Assembly: GCA_947626195.1 (NCBI GenBank)
Contig: CANQRF010000004.1
Span: 62,001-126,000, forward strand
Source: an uncultured Eggerthellaceae bacterium
Lineage (GTDB): Bacteria > Actinomycetota > Coriobacteriia > Coriobacteriales > Eggerthellaceae
Direction: 5' to 3'
DNA length: 64,000 bases
Below, piece after piece: positions 53,442-62,146 of this stretch; positions within the stretch are counted from its first letter, which is position 1; each line of letters begins with the position of its first letter. The notes beneath the pieces are model-generated. The model was not told the origin of the DNA. It saw nothing but the letters and a program-made list of their open reading frames with translations, and searched no databases. A program made the position numbers and the translations under genes.

Positions 53442-54419
53442 ATGCACATCGACATCGATACCAAATTCGTCATGCTCATCGGCACGCCGCTCCATCAATC
53501 GTTTGCGGCGCGGATGCAAAACGCCGGCTACGCCGCGGCGGGGCTGAACATGCACTATTTCTATTGCCAAGCGGACTCCTCGCACTTGAGGGAGATTCTC
53601 GAGGGGCTGCGGTATACGCCGGCGTTCATCGGCGCCGCGATCACGCGCCCGAACAAGGTGGCGGTGCTTTCCTGCCTCGATGCGCTCGATCCGCTCTGCG
53701 AGAAGATGGGCGCCTGCAACACCGTGGTGAAGGACGCAAGCGATCGCCTCATCGGCTATAACACCGACGGTGTGGGCTTCTATACCTCGCTCGCGAAAGA
53801 CGGCGGCTTTGAAGCCGCTGGTAAAACGTTTTTCTGCCTCGGCGCCGGCGGGGCGGGGCGCTCGATCTGCGCCGCCCTTGCCGATAACGGCGCCAAGGAG
53901 ATATTCGTCACCGATGTGAACGGGGAAAGCGCCGCGGCTCTCGTCGCCGACATCAACAAGCATTTCGCGCCGGTCGCCCAAGCGGTGCGTTTCGGCGATT
54001 TCGCCAAGGTGCCCGCTTGCGATTGCGTGATCAACGCGACCGGCATCGGGATGGGAAGAGCCGTGGGGTTGACGCCGCTTCCGCCCGAATACATCAGCGC
54101 AGGGCAGTTCTATTTCGACGCCTGCTACAACCCCGAGAAGACCCAGTTCCTTCTCAATGCGCAGGAGAGGGGCTGCCAAATACTCAACGGGCTTGGCATG
54201 TCGCTTTACCAAGGGGCGGCTCAGATCAAGCTCTGGACGGGACAAGACGCCCCGCTCGATGTGATGCGCCACGAGCTCGAGACGATCGTCGATGAGCTGA
54301 ATCGCGCCCATCGGTTGGCCGACGCCCCCGCGACGACGCGTGCGGCCCTTGAGGCGATGGAAAGCATGGCGCACGATGCCGCACATAATGGTTCTCTGGA
54401 AGAAGGAGGCAGGCTATGA
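53442..54419 (+). CDS. shikimate/quinate dehydrogenase-like oxidoreductase
   Basis: A 325-residue AroE-superfamily enzyme. Catalytic Lys in GAAITRPNKVAVL, substrate Asp in GYNTDGVGF, nucleotide loop CLGAGGAGRSICAAL and INATGIGMG. The usual SKSP substrate motif is replaced by GTPLHQSFAARMQNAG, and the usual NVT before the Lys by AIT. A ~45-residue C-terminal extension goes beyond normal AroE (~270). Context (GntR upstream, TRAP transporter overlapping by ATGA) points to catabolism of an imported hydroaromatic or related carboxylic acid rather than the shikimate pathway. Confidence 0.85.
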   Translation: MHIDIDTKFVMLIGTPLHQSFAARMQNAGYAAAGLNMHYFYCQADSSHLREILEGLRYTPAFIGAAITRPNKVAVLSCLDALDPLCEKMGACNTVVKDASDRLIGYNTDGVGFYTSLAKDGGFEAAGKTFFCLGAGGAGRSICAALADNGAKEIFVTDVNGESAAALVADINKHFAPVAQAVRFGDFAKVPACDCVINATGIGMGRAVGLTPLPPEYISAGQFYFDACYNPEKTQFLLNAQERGCQILNGLGMSLYQGAAQIKLWTGQDAPLDVMRHELETIVDELNRAHRLADAPATTRAALEAMESMAHDAAHNGSLEEGGRL

Positions 54420-55138
54420 CGCGTGCCGTTCGCTGGCTCGACCTTCATTTCGAGGAGGCGATCCTCGTCTTCCTGCTCGTGGTGATCGCCTGCGTGGAGC
54501 TGCTCCAAGTCGTTTGCCGGAACATCCCCGGCATCCCCTCGCTCACGTGGGCGGAGGAGCTCTGCCGTTTCGCATGGATCGCTACCGTGTTTCTCTCGCT
54601 GCCGTTCACCATCCGCACCTCGAACATGCTGCGCGTGAGCGTGCTCCTCGACGCCTTGCCCGACAAGGCGCACAACTTCCTCAACATCCTCGTGGATGCC
54701 CTCACCTGCGCGATGATGGCGGTGCTCGCGGTGAACGCGGTTGCCGTCATGACGAGCATCTATGAGAGCGGCGAGACCTCGCCGGCGATGCTCTTCCCCA
54801 TGTGGATCATGTATCTCATCGTGGTCGTGGGATTCATCTTGGGCTTTCTGCGCAGCATCCAGATGGCGATCATCCACATCATCCATTTCAACGAGCGGCC
54901 GATCACCCAGCTCGAGGCGCAGATCGAGCGCGAGGCCGCCGAGGATTGGCTGCGCCCCGCCATCGAGGGCGAAGACGCCGTGGGAGCCGTGAACGTGGCA
55001 AGCGCCGATGACGCCGCCAATGCCGTGGGAGCCGCCAACTCGGCGAGCACGTCGAGCGCGGCAGGTGCCGGAGGCGCGACGAACACGGCAGATTCTTCCG
55101 CGCCCTCGCCCCGTTCCTCGAAAGGGGGTGAGCGCTGA
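54416..55138 (+). CDS. dctQ: TRAP transporter small permease (DctQ)
   Basis: Small membrane subunit, 240 residues, four helices in the first ~175 residues (EEAILVFLLVVIACVELLQV, LCRFAWIATVFLSLPFTIRT, ALTCAMMAVLAVNAVAVMTS, PMWIMYLIVVVGFILGFLRS). Motif EELCRFAWIATVFL is typical. A ~55-residue Ala/Ser/Gly/Asn tail (DDAANAVGAANSASTSSAAG) is unusual. Overlaps the dehydrogenase gene at its start and dctM at its end (TGATG). Confidence 0.92.
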   Translation: MTRAVRWLDLHFEEAILVFLLVVIACVELLQVVCRNIPGIPSLTWAEELCRFAWIATVFLSLPFTIRTSNMLRVSVLLDALPDKAHNFLNILVDALTCAMMAVLAVNAVAVMTSIYESGETSPAMLFPMWIMYLIVVVGFILGFLRSIQMAIIHIIHFNERPITQLEAQIEREAAEDWLRPAIEGEDAVGAVNVASADDAANAVGAANSASTSSAAGAGGATNTADSSAPSPRSSKGGER

Positions 55139-56427
55139 TGCCTGCCGTTCTCGTTTTCGGGATCTTCCTCATCCTCATCGCGTTCTCGGTGCCGATTGGC
55201 ATCGCGATGGTGGCGGGCACGGTGGCCCCGATCGCCATCACCGGCTACGGCGGAAGCCTCACGCAGCTCGTGTTCAACACGTTCTCGGGAGCGAACTCCA
55301 CGCCCATCCTCGCGGTGCCGCTCTTCATCCTCGCGGGCATCATCATGGCCGAGGGCGGCATCTCGAAAAAGCTCTTCAGCTTCTTCGCGTACTTCGTCGG
55401 GCGCTTTTCCGGTGGCATCCCGTGCGCGGTCATCATGACCTGCCTGTTCTACGGCGCCATCTCGGGTTCGGGGCCGGCGACGGCTGCGGCGGTGGGCGCG
55501 ATGTGCGTGCCGTTCATGGTGTCGCTCGGCTATGACCGCACGTGGAGCGCCGGCATGGTGGCGGTTGCGGGCGGCCTCGGCGTCATCATCCCGCCCTCGA
55601 TTCCCTTCGTCCTCTACTCGCTTGCGACGGGCGTCTCCACCGGCGCACTCTTCCTCGGCGGCATTCTTCCGGGCATTCTCATCGCGCTCGTGATGATGAT
55701 CTACGCGGTTGTCTATTGCCGGCGCAAGGGGGAGAACCGCGAGCTCGTCACCAAGACGATGGATGAGCTGCGCGCGCAAGGGCTCGGCCATCTGTTCCTC
55801 GACAGCCTGCCCGCGCTGCTTTGCCCCGTCATCGTGCTCGGCGGCATCTACTCGGGCATCGTGACGCCCACCGAGGCGGCCTGCGTGAGCGTGTTCTATG
55901 CCCTGTTCGTCTCGCTCTTCATCTACAAGACGATCCGCTTCAAAGGGATTCTCACCATCCTCACGAGCTCGCTGCGCACCTACGCGGGTCTCGCCTTCGT
56001 CCTCGCGTTCGCCACGGCCTTCGGACGGGTGCTCGCGCTCACGCGGGCGACGAACGCCATCACCACATTCATAACGTCGAGCTTCTCGAATCTCTGGATC
56101 GCCATCACGGTGCTCGTGGTCCTCTTCCTCCTGCTCGGCATGGTGATGGACACCGGCCCCGCGATCATCATCCTCGCCCCGATTCTGCTGCCGGCGATGC
56201 AGGCGATGGGGATGGATCCCGTGCACTTCGGCGTCATCCTCGTGTGCTGCCTTTCGGTGGGGCTGGCGACGCCGCCGTTCGGACTCAATCTCTTCGTTGT
56301 CGGCAACCTCACGTCCGAGAAGCCGCTCTCCATCGCGCGGCGCTCGATGCCGTTCATCGCGGCGTTCCTTATCGCGCTCGTTCTGATCGTCTACGTGCCG
56401 TGGTTCTCGGTCGCGTTCTTAGGTTAG
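55138..56427 (+). CDS. dctM: TRAP transporter large permease (DctM)
   Basis: Main transport subunit, 429 residues, about 12 helices. PLFILAGIIMAEGGISKKLF, GAISGSGPATAAAVGAMCVP, GGLGVIIPPSIPFVLYSLAT, YSGIVTPTEAACVSVFYALF, and LGMVMDTGPAIIILAPILLP (Na+/substrate site region). Complete and usual length. Confidence 0.96.
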   Translation: MPAVLVFGIFLILIAFSVPIGIAMVAGTVAPIAITGYGGSLTQLVFNTFSGANSTPILAVPLFILAGIIMAEGGISKKLFSFFAYFVGRFSGGIPCAVIMTCLFYGAISGSGPATAAAVGAMCVPFMVSLGYDRTWSAGMVAVAGGLGVIIPPSIPFVLYSLATGVSTGALFLGGILPGILIALVMMIYAVVYCRRKGENRELVTKTMDELRAQGLGHLFLDSLPALLCPVIVLGGIYSGIVTPTEAACVSVFYALFVSLFIYKTIRFKGILTILTSSLRTYAGLAFVLAFATAFGRVLALTRATNAITTFITSSFSNLWIAITVLVVLFLLLGMVMDTGPAIIILAPILLPAMQAMGMDPVHFGVILVCCLSVGLATPPFGLNLFVVGNLTSEKPLSIARRSMPFIAAFLIALVLIVYVPWFSVAFLG

Positions 56428-56436
56428 GTGGTTGGT

Positions 56437-57531
56437 ATGGAGAATACGGCTCAAGGTATGACGAGAAAGCAGATCCTCGCGTGCGTTTTCGCGGTGGTGC
56501 TTGCCGTGCTGCTCGCGGCATTGCTCGTGGCGGGGGCGCTTTCCGCGAATGCCGACGACAACCTCGGCGACGTTCCCGAGGAATATGCCGATCTGCCGAC
56601 GACGATCCTCATCGGCGCCGATTCGACGGGCAAGGACTCGGCGGGGCAGTTTTTCGGCGAGCTCATCGCCGAGCGCGTGAGCGACATCACGGGTGGCAAG
56701 CTGACGATCGACTACCACGCGAACGGCGACTTGGGCGGCGACGCCGACCTGCTGCGCCAGGTGCAATACGACGATATCCAGCTCGTGGTCTGCCAGACGG
56801 CGCCGGTGGTGTCGTTCGTGCCGGAGATGGCGGTGTTCGATCTGCCGATGGCGTTCGCGACGGCGGACGGCGACACGATCGATGCGGTGCTGAACGGCGA
56901 GAACGCGTTCTCGGAGAGCCTGCAAGAGGCCTATGGCGCGGCGGGGCTGCACCTGCTCGGTTTCTTGCAGAACGCCACCTTCCGCCTGACCACCTCGAAC
57001 AAGGAGCTGCGCACCCTCGAGGATTTCCAGCACCTGCAGATCAGGACGATGGAGAACTCGAACCATATGGCGTTTTGGCAGGCCATCGGCGCGGAGCCGA
57101 CGCCGCTTGCGTGGTCAGAGCTCTACATCTCGCTGCAAAACGGCACGGTGGACGCCGAGGAGAATGCGGCGGATTCCATTCTCGGCGCGAGCTTCCAAGA
57201 AGTGCAGGCGTATTTGGCCGACACGAACCACATCCTCTACTGCAATCAGGTGTGCATGAACGAGGATGCGTGGGAGGGCCTCGCGCCCGCCTATCAGGAT
57301 GCGCTGCAGCAGGCCGTCGCCGAGGCGATCGCCGAGATGCGCCCGCAGATGACGGCGATCGACGCCGAGAGCAAGGAGGCGCTCGTGGCCGGCGGGATGG
57401 AGATCATCGATTACGACGAGTCGTTCTTCGCCGATGTGCTCGCCTTGCCGAGTGTGCAAGAGCTCTATGCCACGATCGACGAGCAGACCGGCGGCCTCGG
57501 CACCGTCTTGCAGGATGAGTTGGGGAAATAG
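56437..57531 (+). CDS. dctP: TRAP transporter substrate-binding protein (DctP)
   Basis: Extracytoplasmic solute receptor, 364 residues. N-terminal hydrophobic segment LACVFAVVLAVLLAALLVAGALSAN without lipobox Cys, so a cleaved or uncleaved signal anchor. Receptor core: TGGKLTIDYHANGDLGGDAD, the carboxylate-binding Arg in LQIRTMENSNHMAFW, GAEPTPLAWSELYISLQNGT and VDAEENAADSI (normally VDGQENP). ATG 56437 has AGGTGG five bases upstream, 9 bp after dctM. The Arg implies an organic acid substrate. Confidence 0.94.
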   Translation: MENTAQGMTRKQILACVFAVVLAVLLAALLVAGALSANADDNLGDVPEEYADLPTTILIGADSTGKDSAGQFFGELIAERVSDITGGKLTIDYHANGDLGGDADLLRQVQYDDIQLVVCQTAPVVSFVPEMAVFDLPMAFATADGDTIDAVLNGENAFSESLQEAYGAAGLHLLGFLQNATFRLTTSNKELRTLEDFQHLQIRTMENSNHMAFWQAIGAEPTPLAWSELYISLQNGTVDAEENAADSILGASFQEVQAYLADTNHILYCNQVCMNEDAWEGLAPAYQDALQQAVAEAIAEMRPQMTAIDAESKEALVAGGMEIIDYDESFFADVLALPSVQELYATIDEQTGGLGTVLQDELGK

Positions 57532-57547
57532 ACGTTCTCAACGCGTT

Positions 57548-58162
57548 CTAGATATACGAGAAGATGCAGCAGAGGGCGAAGCCTGCGACGATGACGGCGA
57601 ACACCACGTTGGCGATTTTCTCAGGGAGGGCGCGCAGGCCCTCGCAGATGAGCGGGTAGAGCACCCACACGTAGAGCATCGCGACAACGCCGATGACCAC
57701 GTCGTTCACCAACCACGCTTGCCCAAAGACGTTGAGGGGGAGCTGCGAGTTGTCCCAATACGGGTATTCGCCCAGCTCGTCGGGCTGGTTCACGATGAGC
57801 CCGAAGACGAGCTCCATGACCATGCTGAGGAAGACGGCGAAGACGAAGGACTCGAGCACCGCGCCGAGAACCGTCTTGCGCCGCTTGAGCATGTGCTCTT
57901 TGATGGGCTCGATGACGAGCGTCATGACGACGGCGCCGATGCCGTAGACCCAGTAGGGGTGATACCAAGGGTCGGTCCACACATCGTAGTCGTCGCCGAC
58001 GATGCTGAAGCACTCGTTCATGAAGGTGCAGTAGGGGATCTCGAGCCAATGGCCGACGATGTTGAAGATGCAGAAGCAGATGACGAGGCTTCGCCAGAAC
58101 ACCCATGTCTGCGGAGCGAAGTAACCGGTTTCGGCTTGTTTGGAAAACAGCTTCAATGCCAT
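57548..58162 (-). CDS. putative ABC-transporter-like membrane protein (PF06541-like)
   Basis: A 204-residue membrane protein with about five helices (FWRSLVICFCIFNIVGHWLE, YGIGAVVMTLVIEPIKEHML, GAVLESFVFAVFLSMVMELV, VNDVVIGVVAMLYVWVLYPL, IANVVFAVIVAGFALCCIFS). The G-x-x-x-E in IVGHWLE and E-S/M-E-L helix resemble a family labelled putative ABC-transporter type IV, without known function. Convergent with the TRAP operon, 16 bp between stops. Confidence 0.65.
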   Translation of the reverse strand: MALKLFSKQAETGYFAPQTWVFWRSLVICFCIFNIVGHWLEIPYCTFMNECFSIVGDDYDVWTDPWYHPYWVYGIGAVVMTLVIEPIKEHMLKRRKTVLGAVLESFVFAVFLSMVMELVFGLIVNQPDELGEYPYWDNSQLPLNVFGQAWLVNDVVIGVVAMLYVWVLYPLICEGLRALPEKIANVVFAVIVAGFALCCIFSYI

Positions 58163-58495
58163 GTCTCGCGCACGCTTTCGTCGTAGGGGCCCTGCGGGGC
58201 TTTTGCGGCCGGTGATCTGCCGGATTCCTTACTTCAAGAGCCTAAACCATCGGGCGTCGGAAACAACCACGACGAGGTTACGAGCTGGGAATCGTTTCCA
58301 TACGGCGGAAGCGGCGCAGCAGCACGTTTAAGGTCGATCTTGGAGCGGCATTCGAGCGGCATCAGAGCGACTTTGGGCGATTTTGCACGATTTTGACGGA
58401 TTTTCCTTTCCGAAAAAGATGGTTTGATTGTTGACTTGGGGAAAGGGCGCTGATAGGATAAACGCTTGCGTTTAATCACTTTCGAGGAGTAATTC
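58163..58495. other. 333-bp gap holding the rplU promoter
   Basis: No gene seen. The last ~65 bases contain the ribosomal-protein promoter. A short degenerate repeat of CGATTTTG/ACGATTTTG occurs at about 58378-58404. The remainder shows nothing recognisable. Confidence 0.5.
58431..58459 (+). promoter_or_regulatory. sigma-70-type promoter of rplU-rpmA
   Basis: TTGACT (58431-58436) and TAGGAT (58454-58459) are 17 bases apart, 36 bases before the rplU ATG. Best promoter match in the window. Confidence 0.75.
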
Positions 58496-59101
58496 ATGTA
58501 CGCAATTGTTAAAACGGGTGGTAAGCAGTACAAAGTTGCCGCAGGAGATGTCATCAGCATCGAGAAGCTGCCGGTAGAGGTCGGTTCAACGGTGAACCTC
58601 GATGCGATCTGCATTGTCGATGGGGACAAGGTCGAGACCGATCCTACGAAGGCGGCCGAGACGGCGGTCGTCGCCGAAGTGCTTGAGCAGTATAAAGACA
58701 AGAAGCAGCTCGTCTTCAAGTTCAAGAAGCGCAAGAACTATCACAAGCTGCAAGGCCATCGCCAACGCCTGACGCGCGTACGCATCGTGTCGGTCGGCAG
58801 CGAAAAGGCCCCTGAGGCGGCGCCGAAGGCAAAGGCCGCGAAGGCCGAGGAGGCAGCGCCCGCCGAGGCGGCTGCGGCGTCCAAGGCCGAGGCAGTTGCT
58901 GTGAATGAGGAGAAGGCCGCCAAGGCACCGGCGAAGTCAGCCGCGAAGACGACCGCGAAGACCGTGGAGAAGACAGCCGACGAGAAGAAGGCCGCCAAGG
59001 CAGATGCCAAGGACGGCGCCGCCGACGCCGAGCCCGCGAAGAAGACCACGCGCAAGCGGGCGCCGAAGAAGGAAGAAGCCGCGTCTGAAGACGCCGAATA
59101 G
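58496..59101 (+). CDS. rplU: 50S ribosomal protein L21 with long C-terminal tail
   Basis: Large-subunit protein. Residues 1-100 are standard L21 (MYAIVKTGGKQYKVAAGDVI, KFKKRKNYHKLQGHRQRLTR). A further ~100 residues are Ala/Lys/Glu-rich (EKAPEAAPKAKAAKAEEAAP, KKTTRKRAPKKEEAASEDAE), doubling the protein. The tail is in frame with no stop and similar composition, so probably translated. rpmA follows 20 bp later. Confidence 0.95.
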   Translation: MYAIVKTGGKQYKVAAGDVISIEKLPVEVGSTVNLDAICIVDGDKVETDPTKAAETAVVAEVLEQYKDKKQLVFKFKKRKNYHKLQGHRQRLTRVRIVSVGSEKAPEAAPKAKAAKAEEAAPAEAAAASKAEAVAVNEEKAAKAPAKSAAKTTAKTVEKTADEKKAAKADAKDGAADAEPAKKTTRKRAPKKEEAASEDAE

Positions 59102-59121
59102 ACAGGTAGGAGGAAACTGAC

Positions 59122-59373
59122 ATGGCACATAAGAAAGGGTTGGGCTCCTCGCGCAACGGACGCGATTCCCATGCGCAACGACTTGGCGTCAAGCGCTTTG
59201 CCGGCGAGTTCGTCCATACGGGCAATATCATCGTGCGCCAGCGCGGCACGCATTTCCATCCCGGCGAGAATGTCGGCCGCGGCAAGGACGACACCTTGTT
59301 CGCGCTCTGCGACGGCACGCTTGAATTCACGAAGGGTGTGAAGCGCAAGATACATGTCCATCCTGTCGCGTAA
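59122..59373 (+). CDS. rpmA: 50S ribosomal protein L27
   Basis: Large-subunit protein near the peptidyl-transferase centre, 83 residues: [39 protein letters not shown]. It lacks the cleavable N-terminal extension seen in Firmicutes L27. Cotranscribed with rplU, followed by a terminator. Confidence 0.97.
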   Translation: MAHKKGLGSSRNGRDSHAQRLGVKRFAGEFVHTGNIIVRQRGTHFHPGENVGRGKDDTLFALCDGTLEFTKGVKRKIHVHPVA

Positions 59374-59395
59374 CGGATTTTCACGTATTCTCCCG

Positions 59396-59423
59396 CCCCT
59401 TACCCAGTAAGGGGTATTTTTTT
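59396..59423 (+). terminator. rho-independent terminator after rpmA
   Basis: CCCCTTAC (59396-59403) pairs perfectly with GTAAGGGG (59407-59414) over a 3-base loop, followed by TATTTTTTT. Confidence 0.93.
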
Positions 59424-59481
59424 ATAGAATGGCAAAAAACACCATGTGCGGTGAAAGCGTTTTGAAAACCAGAGGAAGCGA

Positions 59482-60879
59482 ATGTTTGTCGATCGGGTTC
59501 ATATCTATGTGAAAGGCGGGGATGGCGGAGCCGGCTGCATGTCGTTTCGCCGTGAGGCCCATGTGCCGAAGGGCGGCCCCGACGGGGGCAGCGGCGGTTT
59601 CGGCGGCAATGTCATCGTGCGCGCCGACACCTCGACCTCGTCGCTCATCGAATACCGCTTCAAGCACCATTTCAAAGCAAGTCGGGGCACCCATGGGAAG
59701 GGCTCGAAGATGGACGGCGCCCGTGGCGAGGACCTTATCCTGCGCGTTCCCGTTGGCACGTTGGTCCGCGAGTATGACGAGGACACGAAGGAAACCGGCG
59801 AGATCATCGCCGACCTCACGCATGAGGGCGATTCCGTCATCGTGGCCAGAGGCGGCGTCGGGGGCCGCGGAAACACGCACTTCGTCACCTCGACGCGGCG
59901 CGCGCCCGCTTTCGCCGAGCTCGGCGAGCCGGGGCAGGAGATGTGGATCGAGCTCGAGATGAAGCTCCTTGCCGACGCCGCGCTCGTCGGCATGCCCTCG
60001 GCGGGCAAATCATCGCTCATCGCGAAGCTCTCCGCCGCGCGTCCGAAGATCGCCGACTATCCCTTCACAACGCTCGTGCCAAACCTCGGCGTGGCGACCA
60101 CGGGCGACGAGAGCTTCGTCGTCGCGGACATCCCGGGGCTGATCGAGGGGGCGCACGAGGGTCGCGGACTCGGCCATGAGTTCCTGCGCCATATCGAACG
60201 ATCGGCGCTCATCGTGCATATCGTTGATATGACCGGCGGCTTCGAGGGGCGCGATCCGCTCACCGACTACGACGTCATCAACCGCGAGATCGCGCTCTAT
60301 GCGGCCGAGCTCGCCGATCGCCCGCGCGTCGTCGTGGCGAACAAGATCGACGTCGCGGGAACCGAGAAGGCTTGCGAGCGCCTCGCCGAGCGCGTGCGCG
60401 CCGACGCCCTCGCCGAGGTCGGGGGCGACGAGTTCCTCCTCAGCGAGAGCAAGACCGATCCGAAGCTCTACCGCATCTCGGCCCTGACGGGAGAGGGCGT
60501 CGAGCAGCTGAAGGCGGCGCTGGCGACGAAGGTTGCGGCGATCCGCGAGGCCCAGCGCGAGCTGGCGGCGTCCCAGACCCGTTACGACCACGTCTGGGAG
60601 CTCAAGCGCGACGAGAAGGACAAGCAGTTTCGGGTGCGCAAGCTCTCGGACGGCATCTTCCGCGTCTCGGGGGGCGCCGTTGAGCGCATGGTCGTCCAGA
60701 CCGATTGGGAAAACGAGGAAGCGATCGTTTTTCTGCAGCATCGTCTGCGGCGGATGGGCGTCGATGCGGCGCTCGAGGAAGCCGGAGCGGTTGACGGCGA
60801 TGAGATCCGCATCGTCGGACGCGCCTTCACGTTCGAGTCGAGCTCTTCGGCAGACCCCTATCGGGAGCTCGACCTATGA
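59482..60879 (+). CDS. obgE: GTPase Obg/CgtA
   Basis: Ribosome-assembly and stress GTPase, 465 residues. Glycine-rich Obg fold (FVDRVHIYVKGGDGGAGCMS, GGVGGRGNTHFVTS), G domain (G1 GMPSAGKSSLI, switch PFTTLVPNLG, G3 DIPGLIEGAHEGRGLGHEFL, G4 NKID, G5 SALTGEG) and C-terminal OCT domain (FRVSGGAVERMVVQTDWENE). It leads the obgE-proB-proA-nadD operon. Confidence 0.97.
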   Translation: MFVDRVHIYVKGGDGGAGCMSFRREAHVPKGGPDGGSGGFGGNVIVRADTSTSSLIEYRFKHHFKASRGTHGKGSKMDGARGEDLILRVPVGTLVREYDEDTKETGEIIADLTHEGDSVIVARGGVGGRGNTHFVTSTRRAPAFAELGEPGQEMWIELEMKLLADAALVGMPSAGKSSLIAKLSAARPKIADYPFTTLVPNLGVATTGDESFVVADIPGLIEGAHEGRGLGHEFLRHIERSALIVHIVDMTGGFEGRDPLTDYDVINREIALYAAELADRPRVVVANKIDVAGTEKACERLAERVRADALAEVGGDEFLLSESKTDPKLYRISALTGEGVEQLKAALATKVAAIREAQRELAASQTRYDHVWELKRDEKDKQFRVRKLSDGIFRVSGGAVERMVVQTDWENEEAIVFLQHRLRRMGVDAALEEAGAVDGDEIRIVGRAFTFESSSSADPYRELDL

Positions 60880-62123
60880 GCATTCGCATGAGCCGCACGA
60901 CCTTGAAGGACCCTTCCGCACAGAGGCCCTCGGACAGGCCGTCGTCCTGCGCGGAGGCGCCGTGTGGCGGCGAGAAGATCATCGTCATCAAAATCGGCTC
61001 GTCCACCTTGACCGATAGGCAGGGGCGCCCCGATTACGCCTATTTGCAAAGCGTCGCCGCGCAGGCGTCTGCGGTGCGGCGCGAGGGATGGAGGCCGATC
61101 ATCGTCACCTCGGCGGCCATCGCCTGGGGGCTCGAGACCTTGGGCATAGGCGAGCGGCCGACCGACATGCCGAGCCTGCAGGCGGCGGCGTCGGTGGGGC
61201 AGAGCGCGCTTTCCGCGGCGTACGCGCGCGCATTCTCCGAGCACGGGCTTCTCACCTCGCTCGTTTTGCTCACGCGGCGCGACACGGCCGACCGCCAAGC
61301 CTATCTGCATGCGCGCGACACTCTGAGGCAGCTGCTCGCCTTCGACGTCGTTCCCATTGTCAACGAGAACGACACGGTGTCGGTCGAGCAGATCCGCTTC
61401 GGCGACAACGATACCCTTGCTGCGCTGGTCTCATGCCTGGTCGATGCCGATCTCATGGTCATCCTCACCGACATCGACGGGCTCTATGACAAAGACCCGC
61501 GCAAGCACGACGACGCCGAGCTCGTCTCGCTGGTGCGCAAGATCACCCCCGACGTCATGGAAAGCGCCGGCGACGCGGGCACGTCGGCAGGGTCGGGCGG
61601 CATGGTGACGAAGCTCAAGGCGGCGCGCGTGCTCATGGTGGCGGGCATTCCGCTCGTCATCTGCCAAGGCAGGCGTCCCGACGTCATCGTCTCTGCCGCC
61701 GCATGTGGCGCGAGGGCGAAGGAACCGTCGTTTGCGCCCGATCCCGCTTTTCGGGGAACGTGGTTCGCGGCGAACGAGCATCCCCATGAGATCACCCCGC
61801 GCAAGCTCTGGCTTGCCCTGGGCGATGCGGTGCGCGGGTCCATCGCCGTTGACGACGGTGCGCGGTCAGCGCTCATCGGAAGGGGAAGCTCGCTTCTCGC
61901 CGTGGGAATCACCGGCGTCGAGGGCTCCTTTGAGGAAGGCGACGTCGTTGACATCATCGACGCGCGCGGCATCATCGTGGCACGCGGGAAGTCGCTTGCC
62001 TCATTCGACGAAGTGGATCTTGCCAAGGGGAAGAGCAGCGACGAGCTTCTCCAGAACCGTCTGCTTGCCGCTTTGGCGACGAGACCCGTGGTACATCGAG
62101 ACGACCTCGTCGTCTTTGAATAA
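60876..62123 (+). CDS. proB: glutamate 5-kinase
   Basis: First proline-synthesis step; 415 residues. Amino-acid kinase domain: IVIKIGSSTLTDRQGRPDYA, IIVTSAAIAWGLETLG (usually SSGAI or SAAIG), NENDTVSVEQIRFGDNDTLA, DIDGLYDKDPR, GSGGMVTKLKAARV. C-terminal PUA domain (about 320-405). The first ~33 residues are an unusual extension. ATGA overlap with obgE. Confidence 0.95.
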   Translation: MSIRMSRTTLKDPSAQRPSDRPSSCAEAPCGGEKIIVIKIGSSTLTDRQGRPDYAYLQSVAAQASAVRREGWRPIIVTSAAIAWGLETLGIGERPTDMPSLQAAASVGQSALSAAYARAFSEHGLLTSLVLLTRRDTADRQAYLHARDTLRQLLAFDVVPIVNENDTVSVEQIRFGDNDTLAALVSCLVDADLMVILTDIDGLYDKDPRKHDDAELVSLVRKITPDVMESAGDAGTSAGSGGMVTKLKAARVLMVAGIPLVICQGRRPDVIVSAAACGARAKEPSFAPDPAFRGTWFAANEHPHEITPRKLWLALGDAVRGSIAVDDGARSALIGRGSSLLAVGITGVEGSFEEGDVVDIIDARGIIVARGKSLASFDEVDLAKGKSSDELLQNRLLAALATRPVVHRDDLVVFE

Positions 62124-62146
62124 AGGCAAAGGTGGGAAGGAAGAGC

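Noticed and set aside
54760-56226. 488-codon minus-strand frame opposite the TRAP permeases
   Set aside because: Shadow frame, rich in Asp/Glu/Arg/His only; the plus-strand genes are secure.
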